30,766 bases of DNA, from IMG/VR virus record IMGVR_UViG_3300025135_000016, positions 1-30,766 of that record; one strand, 5' to 3'. This document shows, piece after piece, positions 4,280 through 12,324 of the stretch. Origin of the DNA: a virus. A model generated the notes under the pieces. That model had not been told where the DNA came from and ran no database searches. It saw only the letters and a program-made list of their open reading frames with translations. Both the position numbers and the translations under genes were made by a program. Numbering within the stretch: the stretch's first letter is position 1; each line of letters begins with the position of its first letter.

Positions 4280-5779
4280 ATGGCAGGAATTAACATAAAT
4301 AATATTTGGAACTTGTTATCAAGACCAGGTAATTTAGCAAAAAAGATTGAAAAGGAAGATCTTATTTCTTTTGGTAAACTATCTAGTATAGGATATAACG
4401 GGTGGTTGGGTAAATCTATTCGTTATAAAGATTTCGAAAGTGATTTAAAAAAATCAGTTTTGAGTTCTATTCCTCCACCACCTATTGTAAATACAGATAT
4501 TAATTATTCTACTGTAGCATGGGTAGATAGAACGTTTGGAAATAATAGCACAGGAGTATTAGGGAGATTTGATAAACCCTTTGCTAGTTACCAAGGAGCT
4601 TTAGCTGCAATAAATGTAAATTATAATACGCTCACTGCTACCAATAGAGCTTTAATTTATATGCGTTCAGGGAATTACGGAAACCATTCTACTATGTGGT
4701 TACGTTCTCATATAGATACCTATTGTGAACCTGGAGTTTCTTTTGGTGTATTTTCAAGAATAAGAGATTCTTTTTATAGCGCTCTTGATGGTGTAGTAAA
4801 TTGTAATTGGTACGGGCATGCTAGTTATTTTAATGCAGGTAGTTCAACAGCTACATTTTTTGAATTAAATGGAAATTCTAATATCCATGCAGAGTTTGAT
4901 ACTATAGATTCTCATAGCGGTCCTATGTTTATAGGAGCTTCGGGAACGGCTTATTTTAAATGTACCAAAATAAAAAGTAAAGGGTTTTTTCAAAGTGGTA
5001 GCCTTCAAATATCAGGAAATCGAAATACAGTAATAGATATTACTGATGAAATAAGATGTGACGCTACTCCTTTTAAGCTACGTGCTTTTACAGGAAAGCT
5101 AGTTGTTAATTGTCCTAAAATGATTATCAGTAACATAAGTTCTTTAGGAGGAAATTTTAAACAAGTTGTATTAGTAGAAACATCTACTACAGGAACTTCC
5201 ATATTTAATGGAGATATGATCCAAGAAGATACCGAAACATATTTTGGTGGAATAGGAGGGGTTTTTACAACATGGTCTGGAGGTGGTGGAGACCATACAA
5301 TCAACGGAAACATATATGCTAATAATTCTAGGGCTGGTATTTATCGAGGTAGTGCTAATGCTATTGTTAAGCATAATGGAAGTATAAGCTCTAAAAGAAG
5401 GATTGGTGAACTGAATGTAGGCACAACAGTTTTTAACAACGGAGGATTAGTAAATTATAATACTTATGCTTTGCTAAATGCAGGAATTCTTTTGCAGGGA
5501 GCTGCTAGATGTTATATTAACAATTGCTTATTATATACTGATGTTGATGAAGTAAATGCTGTAACTATTACTAATGCTTCTTCGCGTCTTTATATGTATA
5601 ATTCTTTGTATTCAGGAAACGGGCTAGTAGGAGATTTAATTTTTAGTACTGTTGCTGGGGCAATTGTTCAGCTACACAATATTAGAAGTACCAAAGGCGT
5701 TGGAGTAAATGTAACTGATGAATTAACACCCACAGGATTAATAGTTGATCCTGTATTAGTAACCCCAAACTTTATCTAA
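4280..5779 (+). CDS. Tailspike/receptor-binding protein, probable beta-helix
   Basis: The 499-aa protein starts with a short helical region that could attach to the tail (about residues 1-60), then a Pro-rich linker (SSIPPPPIV). From about 70 it has the pattern typical of phage tailspikes: WVDRTFGNNSTGVLGRFDKP (a parallel beta-helix entry motif) followed by many short strands separated by Gly/Asn turns, with abundant Ser, Thr, Asn and Gly to the C-terminus. Pectate-lyase-like helices of this kind bind or cut surface polysaccharide. No catalytic triad could be assigned, so binding rather than depolymerase activity is the safer call. It is the first gene after a terminator and leads a run of fibre-like genes. 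Confidence 0.7.
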   Translation: MAGININNIWNLLSRPGNLAKKIEKEDLISFGKLSSIGYNGWLGKSIRYKDFESDLKKSVLSSIPPPPIVNTDINYSTVAWVDRTFGNNSTGVLGRFDKPFASYQGALAAINVNYNTLTATNRALIYMRSGNYGNHSTMWLRSHIDTYCEPGVSFGVFSRIRDSFYSALDGVVNCNWYGHASYFNAGSSTATFFELNGNSNIHAEFDTIDSHSGPMFIGASGTAYFKCTKIKSKGFFQSGSLQISGNRNTVIDITDEIRCDATPFKLRAFTGKLVVNCPKMIISNISSLGGNFKQVVLVETSTTGTSIFNGDMIQEDTETYFGGIGGVFTTWSGGGGDHTINGNIYANNSRAGIYRGSANAIVKHNGSISSKRRIGELNVGTTVFNNGGLVNYNTYALLNAGILLQGAARCYINNCLLYTDVDEVNAVTITNASSRLYMYNSLYSGNGLVGDLIFSTVAGAIVQLHNIRSTKGVGVNVTDELTPTGLIVDPVLVTPNFI

Positions 5780-5780
5780 A

Positions 5781-6104
5781 ATGATTGATATTTTAAATAC
5801 AAACCCTGGAGTAGAAGAAATGCATTGTATTTGTGGAAGTACTGTACAAGGACCTTTTGAAATACACGTAGCTTCGTTAAATTCAGAAGACTTAGCAGTG
5901 GTAACAAATTTTTTTGAAAGCATGCCTAAAAATGTAGGCGTAGTAATAAATAACATCGATTCAGATATTGAAATTAAATATTTTAGTTCTAATATTACAT
6001 TTATCGAAGAAATTGAAGAGGTAGATTATTTAACTACAGAACATAAAGATGTTATTGATAGCTTTGTAACTACGATTATTGCACTAGCAGCAATTAACGA
6101 ATAA
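5781..6104 (+). CDS. Small acidic hypothetical protein, 107 aa
   Basis: No family is recognised. The protein is acidic, with alternating strands and one helix (SEDLAVVTNFFESMP) and a C-terminal helix rich in Ile and Ala. Two cysteines lie close together (HCICGS, residues 14 and 16). It begins two bases after the tailspike stop, which suggests translational coupling and a role as a tailspike chaperone, cap or attachment protein. That role is inferred only from position. Confidence 0.65.
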   Translation: MIDILNTNPGVEEMHCICGSTVQGPFEIHVASLNSEDLAVVTNFFESMPKNVGVVINNIDSDIEIKYFSSNITFIEEIEEVDYLTTEHKDVIDSFVTTIIALAAINE

Positions 6105-6113
6105 AGAAATTAT

Positions 6114-6818
6114 ATGTCGATGTTTGGTACACAGCTGAGCCCAGCACATTTAATAAAAAAACAACAGATCGCTAAAGAATTTTTAGCAACTGATTTATTT
6201 TTTATTGGTCGTAAAGATGATGATTGGCAAGAAGGGTATAAACCTCACGTCATGGAAGCTCAAACATTAAGAGATGTTTTGCTTGGGCAGATTTCCATTC
6301 TTGATTTAATCGATACACCTAATGTACTTGGTAACCCTGGGGATATCTTACAAGTAAATCCTGCAGGAACTAGATTAATTTTCGTAGAACCTCTTGATGA
6401 ATTTATCGAACTTATCGATACACCTGCTGACTATGTAGGATTTGCGGGAGCTCGAGTTGTTGTAAATTCTACAGAAGATGGTTTAGAGTTTCAAATACTT
6501 CCTCCAACGGAAACACGTTTTGAAGCAAGAGTAACTTTCGATTTAGTTGATGATCCTGTTGTTGCAATACTTCATGAGTCTAGTATCTCGGTTGTTGTAA
6601 GTTTCGTGAGAATGGCTAATGGGGTATATCGAGCTGAGTTTAGTCAACCTGTTGTTGCCAACAATTTAATTATGTGGATTGGTAACACTACAGAAGGGAT
6701 CTTTGTTCCTACGTTTTATGCAACAACGTATATAGAATTCGAACATCACACATTCCTATCTGGAATATCAGATGCTAATATGGCTGATGTATCGGTAGAA
6801 ATAAAATTATACCCTTAG
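6114..6818 (+). CDS. Tail fibre protein with two LIDTP repeats
   Basis: Two copies of a motif found in many phage tail fibres are visible: LIDTPNVLGNPGDILQVNPAGTRLIFV (residues about 62-90) and LIDTPADYVGFAGARVVVNS followed by EDGLEF (about 101-126). They form short beta modules on fibre shafts. The N-terminal 55 residues are helical, probably for attachment, and the C-terminal 105 residues look like a beta sandwich that could bind a receptor. At 234 aa it is short for a whole fibre, so it may be one part of a composite fibre built with the neighbouring gene products. Confidence 0.65.
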   Translation: MSMFGTQLSPAHLIKKQQIAKEFLATDLFFIGRKDDDWQEGYKPHVMEAQTLRDVLLGQISILDLIDTPNVLGNPGDILQVNPAGTRLIFVEPLDEFIELIDTPADYVGFAGARVVVNSTEDGLEFQILPPTETRFEARVTFDLVDDPVVAILHESSISVVVSFVRMANGVYRAEFSQPVVANNLIMWIGNTTEGIFVPTFYATTYIEFEHHTFLSGISDANMADVSVEIKLYP

Positions 6819-6825
6819 TAAAATA

Positions 6826-6856
6826 TTGGTTAAATTAAATATTTTGATTATCTTAT
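6826..6856 (+). promoter_or_regulatory. Candidate promoter before the 207-aa gene
   Basis: TTG (6826-6828), a 20-base spacer and TATCTTAT (6849-6856) partly fit the Bacteroidota consensus. The spacer contains AAATATTTTGATTAT, the 15-base block also found at 1717-1731. It ends 18 bases before the ATG at 6875. Confidence 0.45.
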
Positions 6857-6874
6857 TACATAAATAAATGCATT

Positions 6875-7498
6875 ATGGGTATTGGTAATAAAAACAGCGA
6901 CGGTAAGAATATTGATTTTTCTTACAGACTTAAGCTATTAAAAGGATTAGATTCTATTTCTAATAATACATCTGACTTAGGTAATGCTAATAGTTTGTTA
7001 GCTCAAATTAGAGATGCCGTAATGGCACATCAAGAATTTGAACTTAAATTAGTTCGCGATACAGGAAATGGAAACATTGTTGTTCAACGTAATGAATACG
7101 ATGAGCAAACCCAAACCTGGGTGTTGTCTTACGTTGATGTAAACGGAGCAGCCTATGTTCCCGTGGGTCCTTTGGAATATTTAGATGGTTCGGCAAGCTT
7201 AAATTTAATTTTGGCTGAATTGCTCGATCAAGGTTTGACATTAGATAACATTGATCTTAAGCTTACGCCAGCAATTAGAACTCACAATACAATATCTTCT
7301 ACAGGAGTAGGTAGCGTTCCAGCAGGTTCTTTAAGGGGATCTGTAATAAATTTAGGAAATCAACCAGGTATTTGGAATGGTGTAAGTTTGCCAGCAGGAA
7401 TGACAATACCTTGGGGTGATGCAGGCAGTAGAGACACTTACAATGCTATTGAATACGATGCCACAGACACTAATTTTATTATTGAATATACTACATAG
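6875..7498 (+). CDS. Tail-associated structural protein, 207 aa
   Basis: The N-terminal 70 residues are polar and helical (LKLLKGLDSISNNTSDLGNAN, then a likely coiled coil). A WVLSYVDVNGAAYVPVGPLEYLD segment follows (about 90-112), and the last 70 residues form a beta-rich domain with many Gly, Asn and Thr (AGSLRGSVINLGNQPGIW). The architecture, an N-terminal oligomerisation helix followed by a beta-domain head, is typical of small phage fibre or adaptor proteins. It sits among tail-fibre genes and two bases before the next, with its own upstream promoter-like element. The exact role is unknown. Confidence 0.6.
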   Translation: MGIGNKNSDGKNIDFSYRLKLLKGLDSISNNTSDLGNANSLLAQIRDAVMAHQEFELKLVRDTGNGNIVVQRNEYDEQTQTWVLSYVDVNGAAYVPVGPLEYLDGSASLNLILAELLDQGLTLDNIDLKLTPAIRTHNTISSTGVGSVPAGSLRGSVINLGNQPGIWNGVSLPAGMTIPWGDAGSRDTYNAIEYDATDTNFIIEYTT

Positions 7499-7500
7499 TT

Positions 7501-7980
7501 ATGACTAAGATATCTAGAAACATTCCCGATGCTAAGTATCAAGCATTAATAAATGCTAATAATCCAAGTCCTGCAAATCCTTTTGCTACAGTTCTTGATT
7601 TATTACTTTCGTCAGGTGTAGGAGTAACTATTATTGAAGCTAACAATCGAGTAAGTCAAGCAGGATTAGGAACGCCACCTGTACCTAATATGTTAATAAC
7701 TCCTGATGCTGGAACTTATTTAGTTCAAACTTTTGTAGTCCATAGCAGTACAGAAAATGAAAGAATAAACACATTTCAATTAGCCATTGATGGAATTTTT
7801 GTGGGTATTTCAAATTCGCAAGAAGTACAGAATAACATACGAGTTACAAATACTTTAAGTAATATAGTTACTGTAGATGGAACTCAGCAAGTTGAATTAC
7901 GCTGGACAGAAGATACTGCTATAGGAGGTGTTCAAAGAATAGCCTGGGCAAGACAAATGGTTTTAATTAAGATAGCATAA
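7501..7980 (+). CDS. Beta-sandwich tail protein, 159 aa
   Basis: After about 50 residues of N-terminal linker, the protein shows strands in a pattern like the TNF/C1q-type jelly roll found at phage fibre tips: ITPDAGTYLVQTFVVHSS, FQLAIDGIFVGIS, QQVELRWTEDTA and ARQMVLIKIA. No cysteine or membrane segment is seen. The surrounding fibre genes and its small size suggest a fibre tip or decoration protein; the fold call rests on strand pattern only. Confidence 0.6.
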   Translation: MTKISRNIPDAKYQALINANNPSPANPFATVLDLLLSSGVGVTIIEANNRVSQAGLGTPPVPNMLITPDAGTYLVQTFVVHSSTENERINTFQLAIDGIFVGISNSQEVQNNIRVTNTLSNIVTVDGTQQVELRWTEDTAIGGVQRIAWARQMVLIKIA

Positions 7981-7981
7981 G

Positions 7982-8521
7982 ATGGTTACTACAAAAGAAT
8001 TAAATATTGCATTGCTTTATAACGCTATTCAAGATTTAGCGTTTAGTCATAAAATAACATCTATTCGCACAGAAGTTATTGATGGTGTTACAACTACATT
8101 TATTGATGCTGACGGTTTAACAGAGTTAGAAGAAGCTGAATTAGAAGCAGTAGTTGATATAATTGAAATAAAAAGCTTAAAAGAAAAAAGATTTATAGAA
8201 ATAGATACAAAGACTAGAAGTTTAATTGCTTTGGGTTATTTTTTTGATGGGTATAACTTTTCGTTATCAATTCCTGCTCAATCAAATCTAACTAACATAC
8301 ATTCAAGCAAAGAACTGTTTAATCAGCTAGAAATGTTTCCACTTCAAATGACTACAAAAAACAATGAAAGTTATTTTTTGAGCTATGAGAATGTTACTCC
8401 AATGTACATGGCAGGTTTATCAGTAGTTTCTTCTGCATATACAGGTGGATCAACTTTAAAGCAGGAAATCGTGAATGCAGAAACTATTGAAGCTATTAAC
8501 GCTATAATTGATAACCGATGA
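7982..8521 (+). CDS. DUF4376-like tail fibre assembly protein
   Basis: The C-terminal 120 residues resemble DUF4376, a domain in tail-fibre-associated phage proteins: a helix with KEKRFIEIDTKTRSLIALGYFFDG, then YNFSLSIPAQSNLTNI and a Met/Leu-rich stretch. The N-terminal 60 residues are helical with an acidic segment (ELEEAELEAVVDII). Such proteins usually lie at the end of fibre modules, as here, and may help attach or assemble fibres. The stop overlaps the next start as ATGA, so it is coupled to the lysis genes. Confidence 0.6.
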   Translation: MVTTKELNIALLYNAIQDLAFSHKITSIRTEVIDGVTTTFIDADGLTELEEAELEAVVDIIEIKSLKEKRFIEIDTKTRSLIALGYFFDGYNFSLSIPAQSNLTNIHSSKELFNQLEMFPLQMTTKNNESYFLSYENVTPMYMAGLSVVSSAYTGGSTLKQEIVNAETIEAINAIIDNR

Positions 8522-9027
8522 ATACAGGAGATATTTTAGTTTGTAAAAGGCAAAGCTGGCTTTCAAAATTAATTAAGAAAGCAACAAGATCTGATTGGTC
8601 GCATACGGCAACAGTAGTTGAAATATGGGATCAGGTTTATGTAATTGAAATGCAGTCTAAGGGAGTTGAGTTAATTTCTTTTGATGAATGGATTGAAAAG
8701 TGGGGGTATGAATTTTTATTGTTTAGAAATCCTGCTAACTTTGATCAAAAAGAATTTGCTAAAAAAGCGTTATCTGTTGTAGGCAAAAAGACTAAGTACG
8801 ATTACTTTACTTTTATGTTCCGGATTCCTTACAAATTAGTAACAAAAAAATACAAGTACCGAGGGGAAGAAATAGAAACTAAAAGAATGATCTGTTCACA
8901 ATTAACGGCATGGCTTCATGACTTAGAAGGTTGGCACAAATCAACACCAGCAACTCAATATGAGTTTCTTAATAATAATTGGATTAAACATACAGTAGAA
9001 AGATGGAATCTAGATTTAAAGATATGA
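8518..9027 (+). CDS. Permuted NlpC/P60-like (YebB/YiiX-type) hydrolase
   Basis: The 169-aa protein has the circularly permuted papain-like layout: GDILVCK near the N-terminus, a catalytic-type His in WSHTATVVE (His29), an acidic residue after the next strand (Glu44), and a late nucleophile-type Cys in RMICSQL (Cys126). Family members act on peptidoglycan peptides or lipid amides. In a phage lysis cassette, cutting the wall peptide is the natural role; a virion-borne hydrolase is also possible. No signal peptide is visible, so export would rely on the holin. It overlaps the previous gene by ATGA and probably the next one too. Confidence 0.75.
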   Translation: MNTGDILVCKRQSWLSKLIKKATRSDWSHTATVVEIWDQVYVIEMQSKGVELISFDEWIEKWGYEFLLFRNPANFDQKEFAKKALSVVGKKTKYDYFTFMFRIPYKLVTKKYKYRGEEIETKRMICSQLTAWLHDLEGWHKSTPATQYEFLNNNWIKHTVERWNLDLKI

Positions 9028-9410
9028 CCTTTGGCAAAAAGCTTTTAGTAGTCAGCAGTATTTGCGGGGCTTTAATGGTAATAGCTTCTTTTGGAACATT
9101 TGTATATTCTAAGTATTCCGATCATAAATTAGCTACAGAAACAGAATTAAAAAAACAAATTGCAAAAGTTCTACACGAAGAAGCTTATGATTTAATATTA
9201 CAACTAGAGTCATTAAAAAAAGAAGTTTCTGATATTAATAGTAAAATAGCAGAAGGTTCTAGATACTTTGCTATTGGTTTACGTGGAGATGGTACGGGTG
9301 CTAAGTGGTACAGAGATGAATTTGGAAATGTACATAGAGCGTTTTATGACAGAGTTTACAGTCTCCATTATTACTTAGATAACACTGGAGAATTTATTTA
9401 CGTGCATTAA
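9024..9410 (+). CDS. Membrane-anchored coiled-coil protein, spanin-like candidate
   Basis: I prefer the start at 9024, because its ATG overlaps the previous stop as ATGA, the arrangement seen one gene upstream; an upstream ATG at 9003 would add seven residues. The 128-aa product opens with a membrane segment (about residues 6-28), then a charged coiled coil (TELKKQIAKVLHEEAYDLI through LESLKKEVSDINSK) and a C-terminal domain rich in Tyr and Gly. One N-terminal span plus a periplasmic coiled coil recalls inner-membrane spanins, but no partner lipoprotein was found. Function is inferred from lysis context only. Confidence 0.55.
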   Translation: MTFGKKLLVVSSICGALMVIASFGTFVYSKYSDHKLATETELKKQIAKVLHEEAYDLILQLESLKKEVSDINSKIAEGSRYFAIGLRGDGTGAKWYRDEFGNVHRAFYDRVYSLHYYLDNTGEFIYVH

Positions 9411-9421
9411 AAATTAAAGTT

Positions 9422-9958
9422 GTGGAAATTATATCAAAAATATTAGGTTACGATAATTATAATCAGTTCCTTAATAGCACATTTCATCCAGATTCATCAA
9501 TAGCTACTATAGGATTGACAGCAGGTTTAACTGGGGCAGCTGTTGTTATAGAAAATACTTTAGGTCTAAACCTGCCTACTATTACTGTTTTAATTATTCT
9601 TTTTACATTAGAGTTGATTACTGGAATAAAAGCGTCTAAAAAAGAAGGAGCTGATTTTAATACTAATACATTTACAAGAGGTTGGGTAAAACTCTTTATA
9701 TATGTCATTATGATTGGTTGTACTAATATATTAGCTTTATATGGGCCGGCACAAGGACGTGCAAATCCTTATGTTATTGTACACTATATTTTTACAAACT
9801 ATGTCCTTATAAATTTAATTATAAGTAATTTAGAAAATTTCATAAGATTGGGTTGGGAAGATAAGTATGGAATAACCAAAAAAGTTGCAGAATTTTTAAA
9901 CCTAAAAGTTCTTAAAATTGATAAAATAAAAAAAGATGAAGGAGAGATTTCAGAATAA
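9422..9958 (+). CDS. Holin (phage_holin_4_1-like)
   Basis: The 178-aa protein starts at GTG 9422 and has about four hydrophobic segments (roughly 28-45, 50-68, 88-108 and 118-135). The segment FTLELITGIKASKKEG and the following FTRGWVKLFIYVIMIG match the conserved region of the holin_4_1 family, small proteins that form inner-membrane lesions so lysins can reach the wall. The C-terminus is cytoplasmic and charged (KVLKIDKIKKDEGEISE). It lies between the two candidate cell-wall enzymes. Its end overlaps the next gene by 23 bases. Confidence 0.8.
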   Translation: MEIISKILGYDNYNQFLNSTFHPDSSIATIGLTAGLTGAAVVIENTLGLNLPTITVLIILFTLELITGIKASKKEGADFNTNTFTRGWVKLFIYVIMIGCTNILALYGPAQGRANPYVIVHYIFTNYVLINLIISNLENFIRLGWEDKYGITKKVAEFLNLKVLKIDKIKKDEGEISE

Positions 9959-10160
9959 AATTACTACGGGGATTGGCATAACATTAATGCTTGCAGCAGT
10001 AGGTTTGTACGTAGGAAGTAAGTTTGCTAATTATGAGGTAACTGTCCTAGAACTTGGGGGAGTATCTACACTTGGTTGGGTATTCTTAACAGCTAAAGAC
10101 TCTCTTATTGAAGGAGTTTTGCTCACTATGTTTAAAGTAAAAAAAGAAGACGTTAAATAA
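9936..10160 (+). CDS. Two-span small membrane protein
   Basis: The 74-aa protein has two hydrophobic segments (about residues 11-29 and 38-66) and charged ends (MKERFQNK, FKVKKEDVK). It overlaps the holin frame by 23 bases, and the next in-frame Met is residue 18, inside the first span, so the start at 9936 is the reasonable one. Its size and place fit a second holin, an antiholin or a pinholin-type partner. There is no family match I can name. Confidence 0.6.
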   Translation: MKERFQNKITTGIGITLMLAAVGLYVGSKFANYEVTVLELGGVSTLGWVFLTAKDSLIEGVLLTMFKVKKEDVK

Positions 10161-10166
10161 GATATA

Positions 10167-11084
10167 ATGAAGTTAATAGAAATATTTAAGTTTTTTATGG
10201 GTATGTTTAATAAACATAACGTATCTACACAGTCTTCGTCACCAAAGAATGTACTTGTAGAAGAACCTATAGTTATTATGGAAGATCCATTAGCCACAAC
10301 AGATTGTCAAGAGCTTCCTGAAGTTCAAGAAATAGTTGTAAAGGTTATACCTTCTAATGATGAAGCTTATAAGTCAGAAGAACATTTTTTACCTAAAGGA
10401 GAATACTTTGAAGGACCTACTGAAAAAGAGTGGGCTTTTTGGCATCACACGGCAGGTTGGGAAAATCCTTATAAAACTATTGATGATTGGGGAAAAGATT
10501 CTAGAGGTGCTGTAGCTACAGAATATGTGCTTGGAGGACAGAAAATTACTGATGGTAATAATAAGTTTGACGGGGTACTAGTAAAAGCTTTTCCTAAAGG
10601 TGGTTGGGGTTGGCACCTAGGTACAGGTCGTGGTAAACTACATTCTAATTCTGTAGGTATAGAACTTAATAACTTTGGTTATTTAACTAAAGGAGGTTTT
10701 CATAAAACAGTAGATGGTAAAAAAACTTGGATTAGAAAAACTCCTAATAAGTTTTATACTTATGTAGGTACAGAAGCACATGCTGACCAAGTAATAGAAT
10801 TAGAAAAAGAATTTAGAGGGTATAAGTATTGGCATAATTATTCTGACGCTCAAATAGAAGCTTTAAGAAAGTGGTCTAGATACATAGCCTTAAGAGATGG
10901 TATAGATATTTCTAAAGGACTTCCTGAACTTGTTAGAACAATGGGAGCATTTGAAGCATTTGATTTTTGTGATGTAAAATATGTTACAGCTAATCCTGGA
11001 CTATGGTGCCACACCAATGTACAAAAAGGTAAAACTGATTTATACCCTCATCCTAAATTAATAGAATTACTACTAAGCTTTTAA
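10167..11084 (+). CDS. N-acetylmuramoyl-L-alanine amidase (Amidase_2-like endolysin)
   Basis: The 305-aa protein carries an Amidase_2/PGRP-type domain from about residue 85: FWHHTAGW with the zinc-type His93, GGWGWHLGTG, SVGIELNNFG, and a C-terminal CHTNVQKGKTDLYPHP supplying His282 and Asp291 as further zinc ligands. These enzymes cut the bond between muramic acid and the stem peptide. The first 80 residues are an acidic, low-complexity region with a short hydrophobic start (IFKFFMGMF) that could be a weak membrane anchor; no wall-binding repeats are seen. It lies in the holin cassette and is the likely main endolysin. Confidence 0.85.
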   Translation: MKLIEIFKFFMGMFNKHNVSTQSSSPKNVLVEEPIVIMEDPLATTDCQELPEVQEIVVKVIPSNDEAYKSEEHFLPKGEYFEGPTEKEWAFWHHTAGWENPYKTIDDWGKDSRGAVATEYVLGGQKITDGNNKFDGVLVKAFPKGGWGWHLGTGRGKLHSNSVGIELNNFGYLTKGGFHKTVDGKKTWIRKTPNKFYTYVGTEAHADQVIELEKEFRGYKYWHNYSDAQIEALRKWSRYIALRDGIDISKGLPELVRTMGAFEAFDFCDVKYVTANPGLWCHTNVQKGKTDLYPHPKLIELLLSF

Positions 11085-11086
11085 TT

Positions 11087-11731
11087 ATGAAATCTAGAAC
11101 TCTAAATATAATTCTTACTGTAGGGTTATTAGCATTACTTGTTTTTAATATAAGAACTTGTAATGGATCTAGACAATCTTTAAGTTCTATATCTGACATC
11201 ATTAATTATAAGGATTCAGCAAAGGTTTATAAATCTAAATTAGGAAAAGCTGTTTACTATAATCAAAGTTTGGAAGTTACAGAAAAGGAGCTAAGAATAG
11301 CTAAAGATTCTTTAATGAAAGAGTTGGAAGATCTAAGAATTAAAAAACCTAAAACCATAACTAAAATTGTTACAGAAATTGTTTTTAAAGATGTACTTGT
11401 ATATTATACAGATACCTTACCGTGCGATACCTTCAATGTCCCTTTCTCCTACGTTGACAAATGGATTAGCCTAAATGGCCGTAGTCATAATAAAGGATTA
11501 GATTTTGCTTCTATAAACATAACCAATGATATGCTTATAGTTGTGGGAGAAAAAAAGAATGGATTATTTAAACGTAATGAGCAAGTAGTAACAGTTACTT
11601 CTAAGAATCCTTATCACTCAGTAACCTCTTTAACAAACTATGCCATAAAACCTAAAGTAGCTTTCCATGATAAGTTATGGTTTAAAATGGTTATTTTTGG
11701 AGGAGGAATTTTTGTAGGAACTAAATTATAA
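11087..11731 (+). CDS. Membrane protein with coiled coil, possible spanin
   Basis: A single N-terminal membrane span (about residues 7-22, with Cys25 just after it) is followed by a long helical region, a likely coiled coil near residues 60-90 (NQSLEVTEKELRIAKDSLMK), then a beta-rich domain (about 95-190) and a hydrophobic glycine-rich C-terminus (MVIFGGGIFVGTKL). It starts two bases after the amidase stop. The layout fits an inner-membrane spanin or a lysis regulator of the kind found beside endolysin genes. No outer-membrane lipoprotein partner is visible, and the protein is not a lipoprotein because no lipobox precedes Cys25. Confidence 0.55.
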   Translation: MKSRTLNIILTVGLLALLVFNIRTCNGSRQSLSSISDIINYKDSAKVYKSKLGKAVYYNQSLEVTEKELRIAKDSLMKELEDLRIKKPKTITKIVTEIVFKDVLVYYTDTLPCDTFNVPFSYVDKWISLNGRSHNKGLDFASINITNDMLIVVGEKKNGLFKRNEQVVTVTSKNPYHSVTSLTNYAIKPKVAFHDKLWFKMVIFGGGIFVGTKL

Positions 11732-11736
11732 GACAT

Positions 11737-12030
11737 ATGGCACGTAATAAATTAGCAGGAACTAAAAAGGGAACTTCGGAATCAGCAGCTTATTTTCAAA
11801 ATAATCCTAAAGCTAAAGCCAAAAAAGATGCGTATAATAAAGAATATCATGCAACCGAGAAACGAAAAAAATATAGAGCTGGCTTAAATAAGGCAAATCG
11901 TGATGATAATACTTACGGCAACGGTGATGGTAAAGATAAGAGTCATGGTAAAGGGGGCTTAAAAAACGAAGCTCAGTCTAAAAATCGTGCAAGAAATGGC
12001 AAAGGTTCTAAATCTTCCAAACGTAAATAA
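11737..12030 (+). CDS. Small basic protein, conserved in phages, function unknown
   Basis: The 97-aa product is strongly basic and low in hydrophobics (MARNKLAGTKKGTSES, a NPKAKAKKDAYNKEYHATEK stretch and a C-terminal Gly/Lys/Ser-rich tail). I have seen similar proteins, with KAKKDAYNKEYH followed by a KANR segment, in many tailed-phage genomes near packaging genes, always without known function. The charge suggests binding to DNA or RNA. It ends the transcript segment after the lysis genes, and an AT-rich palindromic spacer follows. No zinc-binding or nuclease motif is visible. Confidence 0.65.
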   Translation: MARNKLAGTKKGTSESAAYFQNNPKAKAKKDAYNKEYHATEKRKKYRAGLNKANRDDNTYGNGDGKDKSHGKGGLKNEAQSKNRARNGKGSKSSKRK

Positions 12031-12034
12031 ATAA

Positions 12035-12071
12035 TAAATATTTATTGTTTAGTAATAATTTTGTAATTTAG
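12035..12071 (+). promoter_or_regulatory. Candidate promoter before the 74-aa gene
   Basis: TAAATATTTATTGTTTA (12035-12051) is identical to 19751-19767, upstream of the scaffold gene. It contains a 14-base palindrome AATAAATATTTATT (12033-12046). The best -7-like match is TAATTTAG (12064-12071) with TTG at 12045-12047, spacing 16, shorter than normal. Confidence 0.3.
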
Positions 12072-12094
12072 TAGAGAATTATAAAATTTATGTC

Positions 12095-12319
12095 ATGCCA
12101 AAAGAAACCAAAAAAGAATATTCCGAAGAAGAACTTCAGCAATTAAAAGAGCAAAGAATTCATTACATGAAAAATGAATTAACAGCTTTACGTATTGAAA
12201 AAGAATATTCAGAATTAAGAGCATCAATATCCAAAAGTCGTTTTGAAGAAAACGCTTATCAGCGAAAGCTTATTGAATTACTAGCTCCTGTCGAAGAAGT
12301 TCCCGAAAAAGAAAAATAG
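12095..12319 (+). CDS. Small helical protein, 74 aa
   Basis: The whole protein is charged and helical (EEELQQLKEQRIHYMKNE, ALRIEKEYSELRASISKSRF), very likely a coiled coil, ending in a Pro/Glu-rich tail (APVEEVPEKEK). There is no cysteine and no hydrophobic core of its own, so it probably works as an oligomer or as part of a complex. It begins a tight gene run toward the terminase and is separated from the previous gene by a promoter-like spacer. I do not recognise a family. Confidence 0.65.
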   Translation: MPKETKKEYSEEELQQLKEQRIHYMKNELTALRIEKEYSELRASISKSRFEENAYQRKLIELLAPVEEVPEKEK

Positions 12320-12324
12320 AATTT

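Noticed and set aside
5005-5374. Leftward open frames opposite the tailspike gene
   Set aside because: They are antisense to a clearly patterned beta-helix protein and show no start context or family feature.
9003-9023. Upstream start at 9003 for the coiled-coil membrane protein
   Set aside because: Possible, but the ATG at 9024 overlaps the previous stop as ATGA, like the coupling one gene earlier, and gives the same membrane segment.
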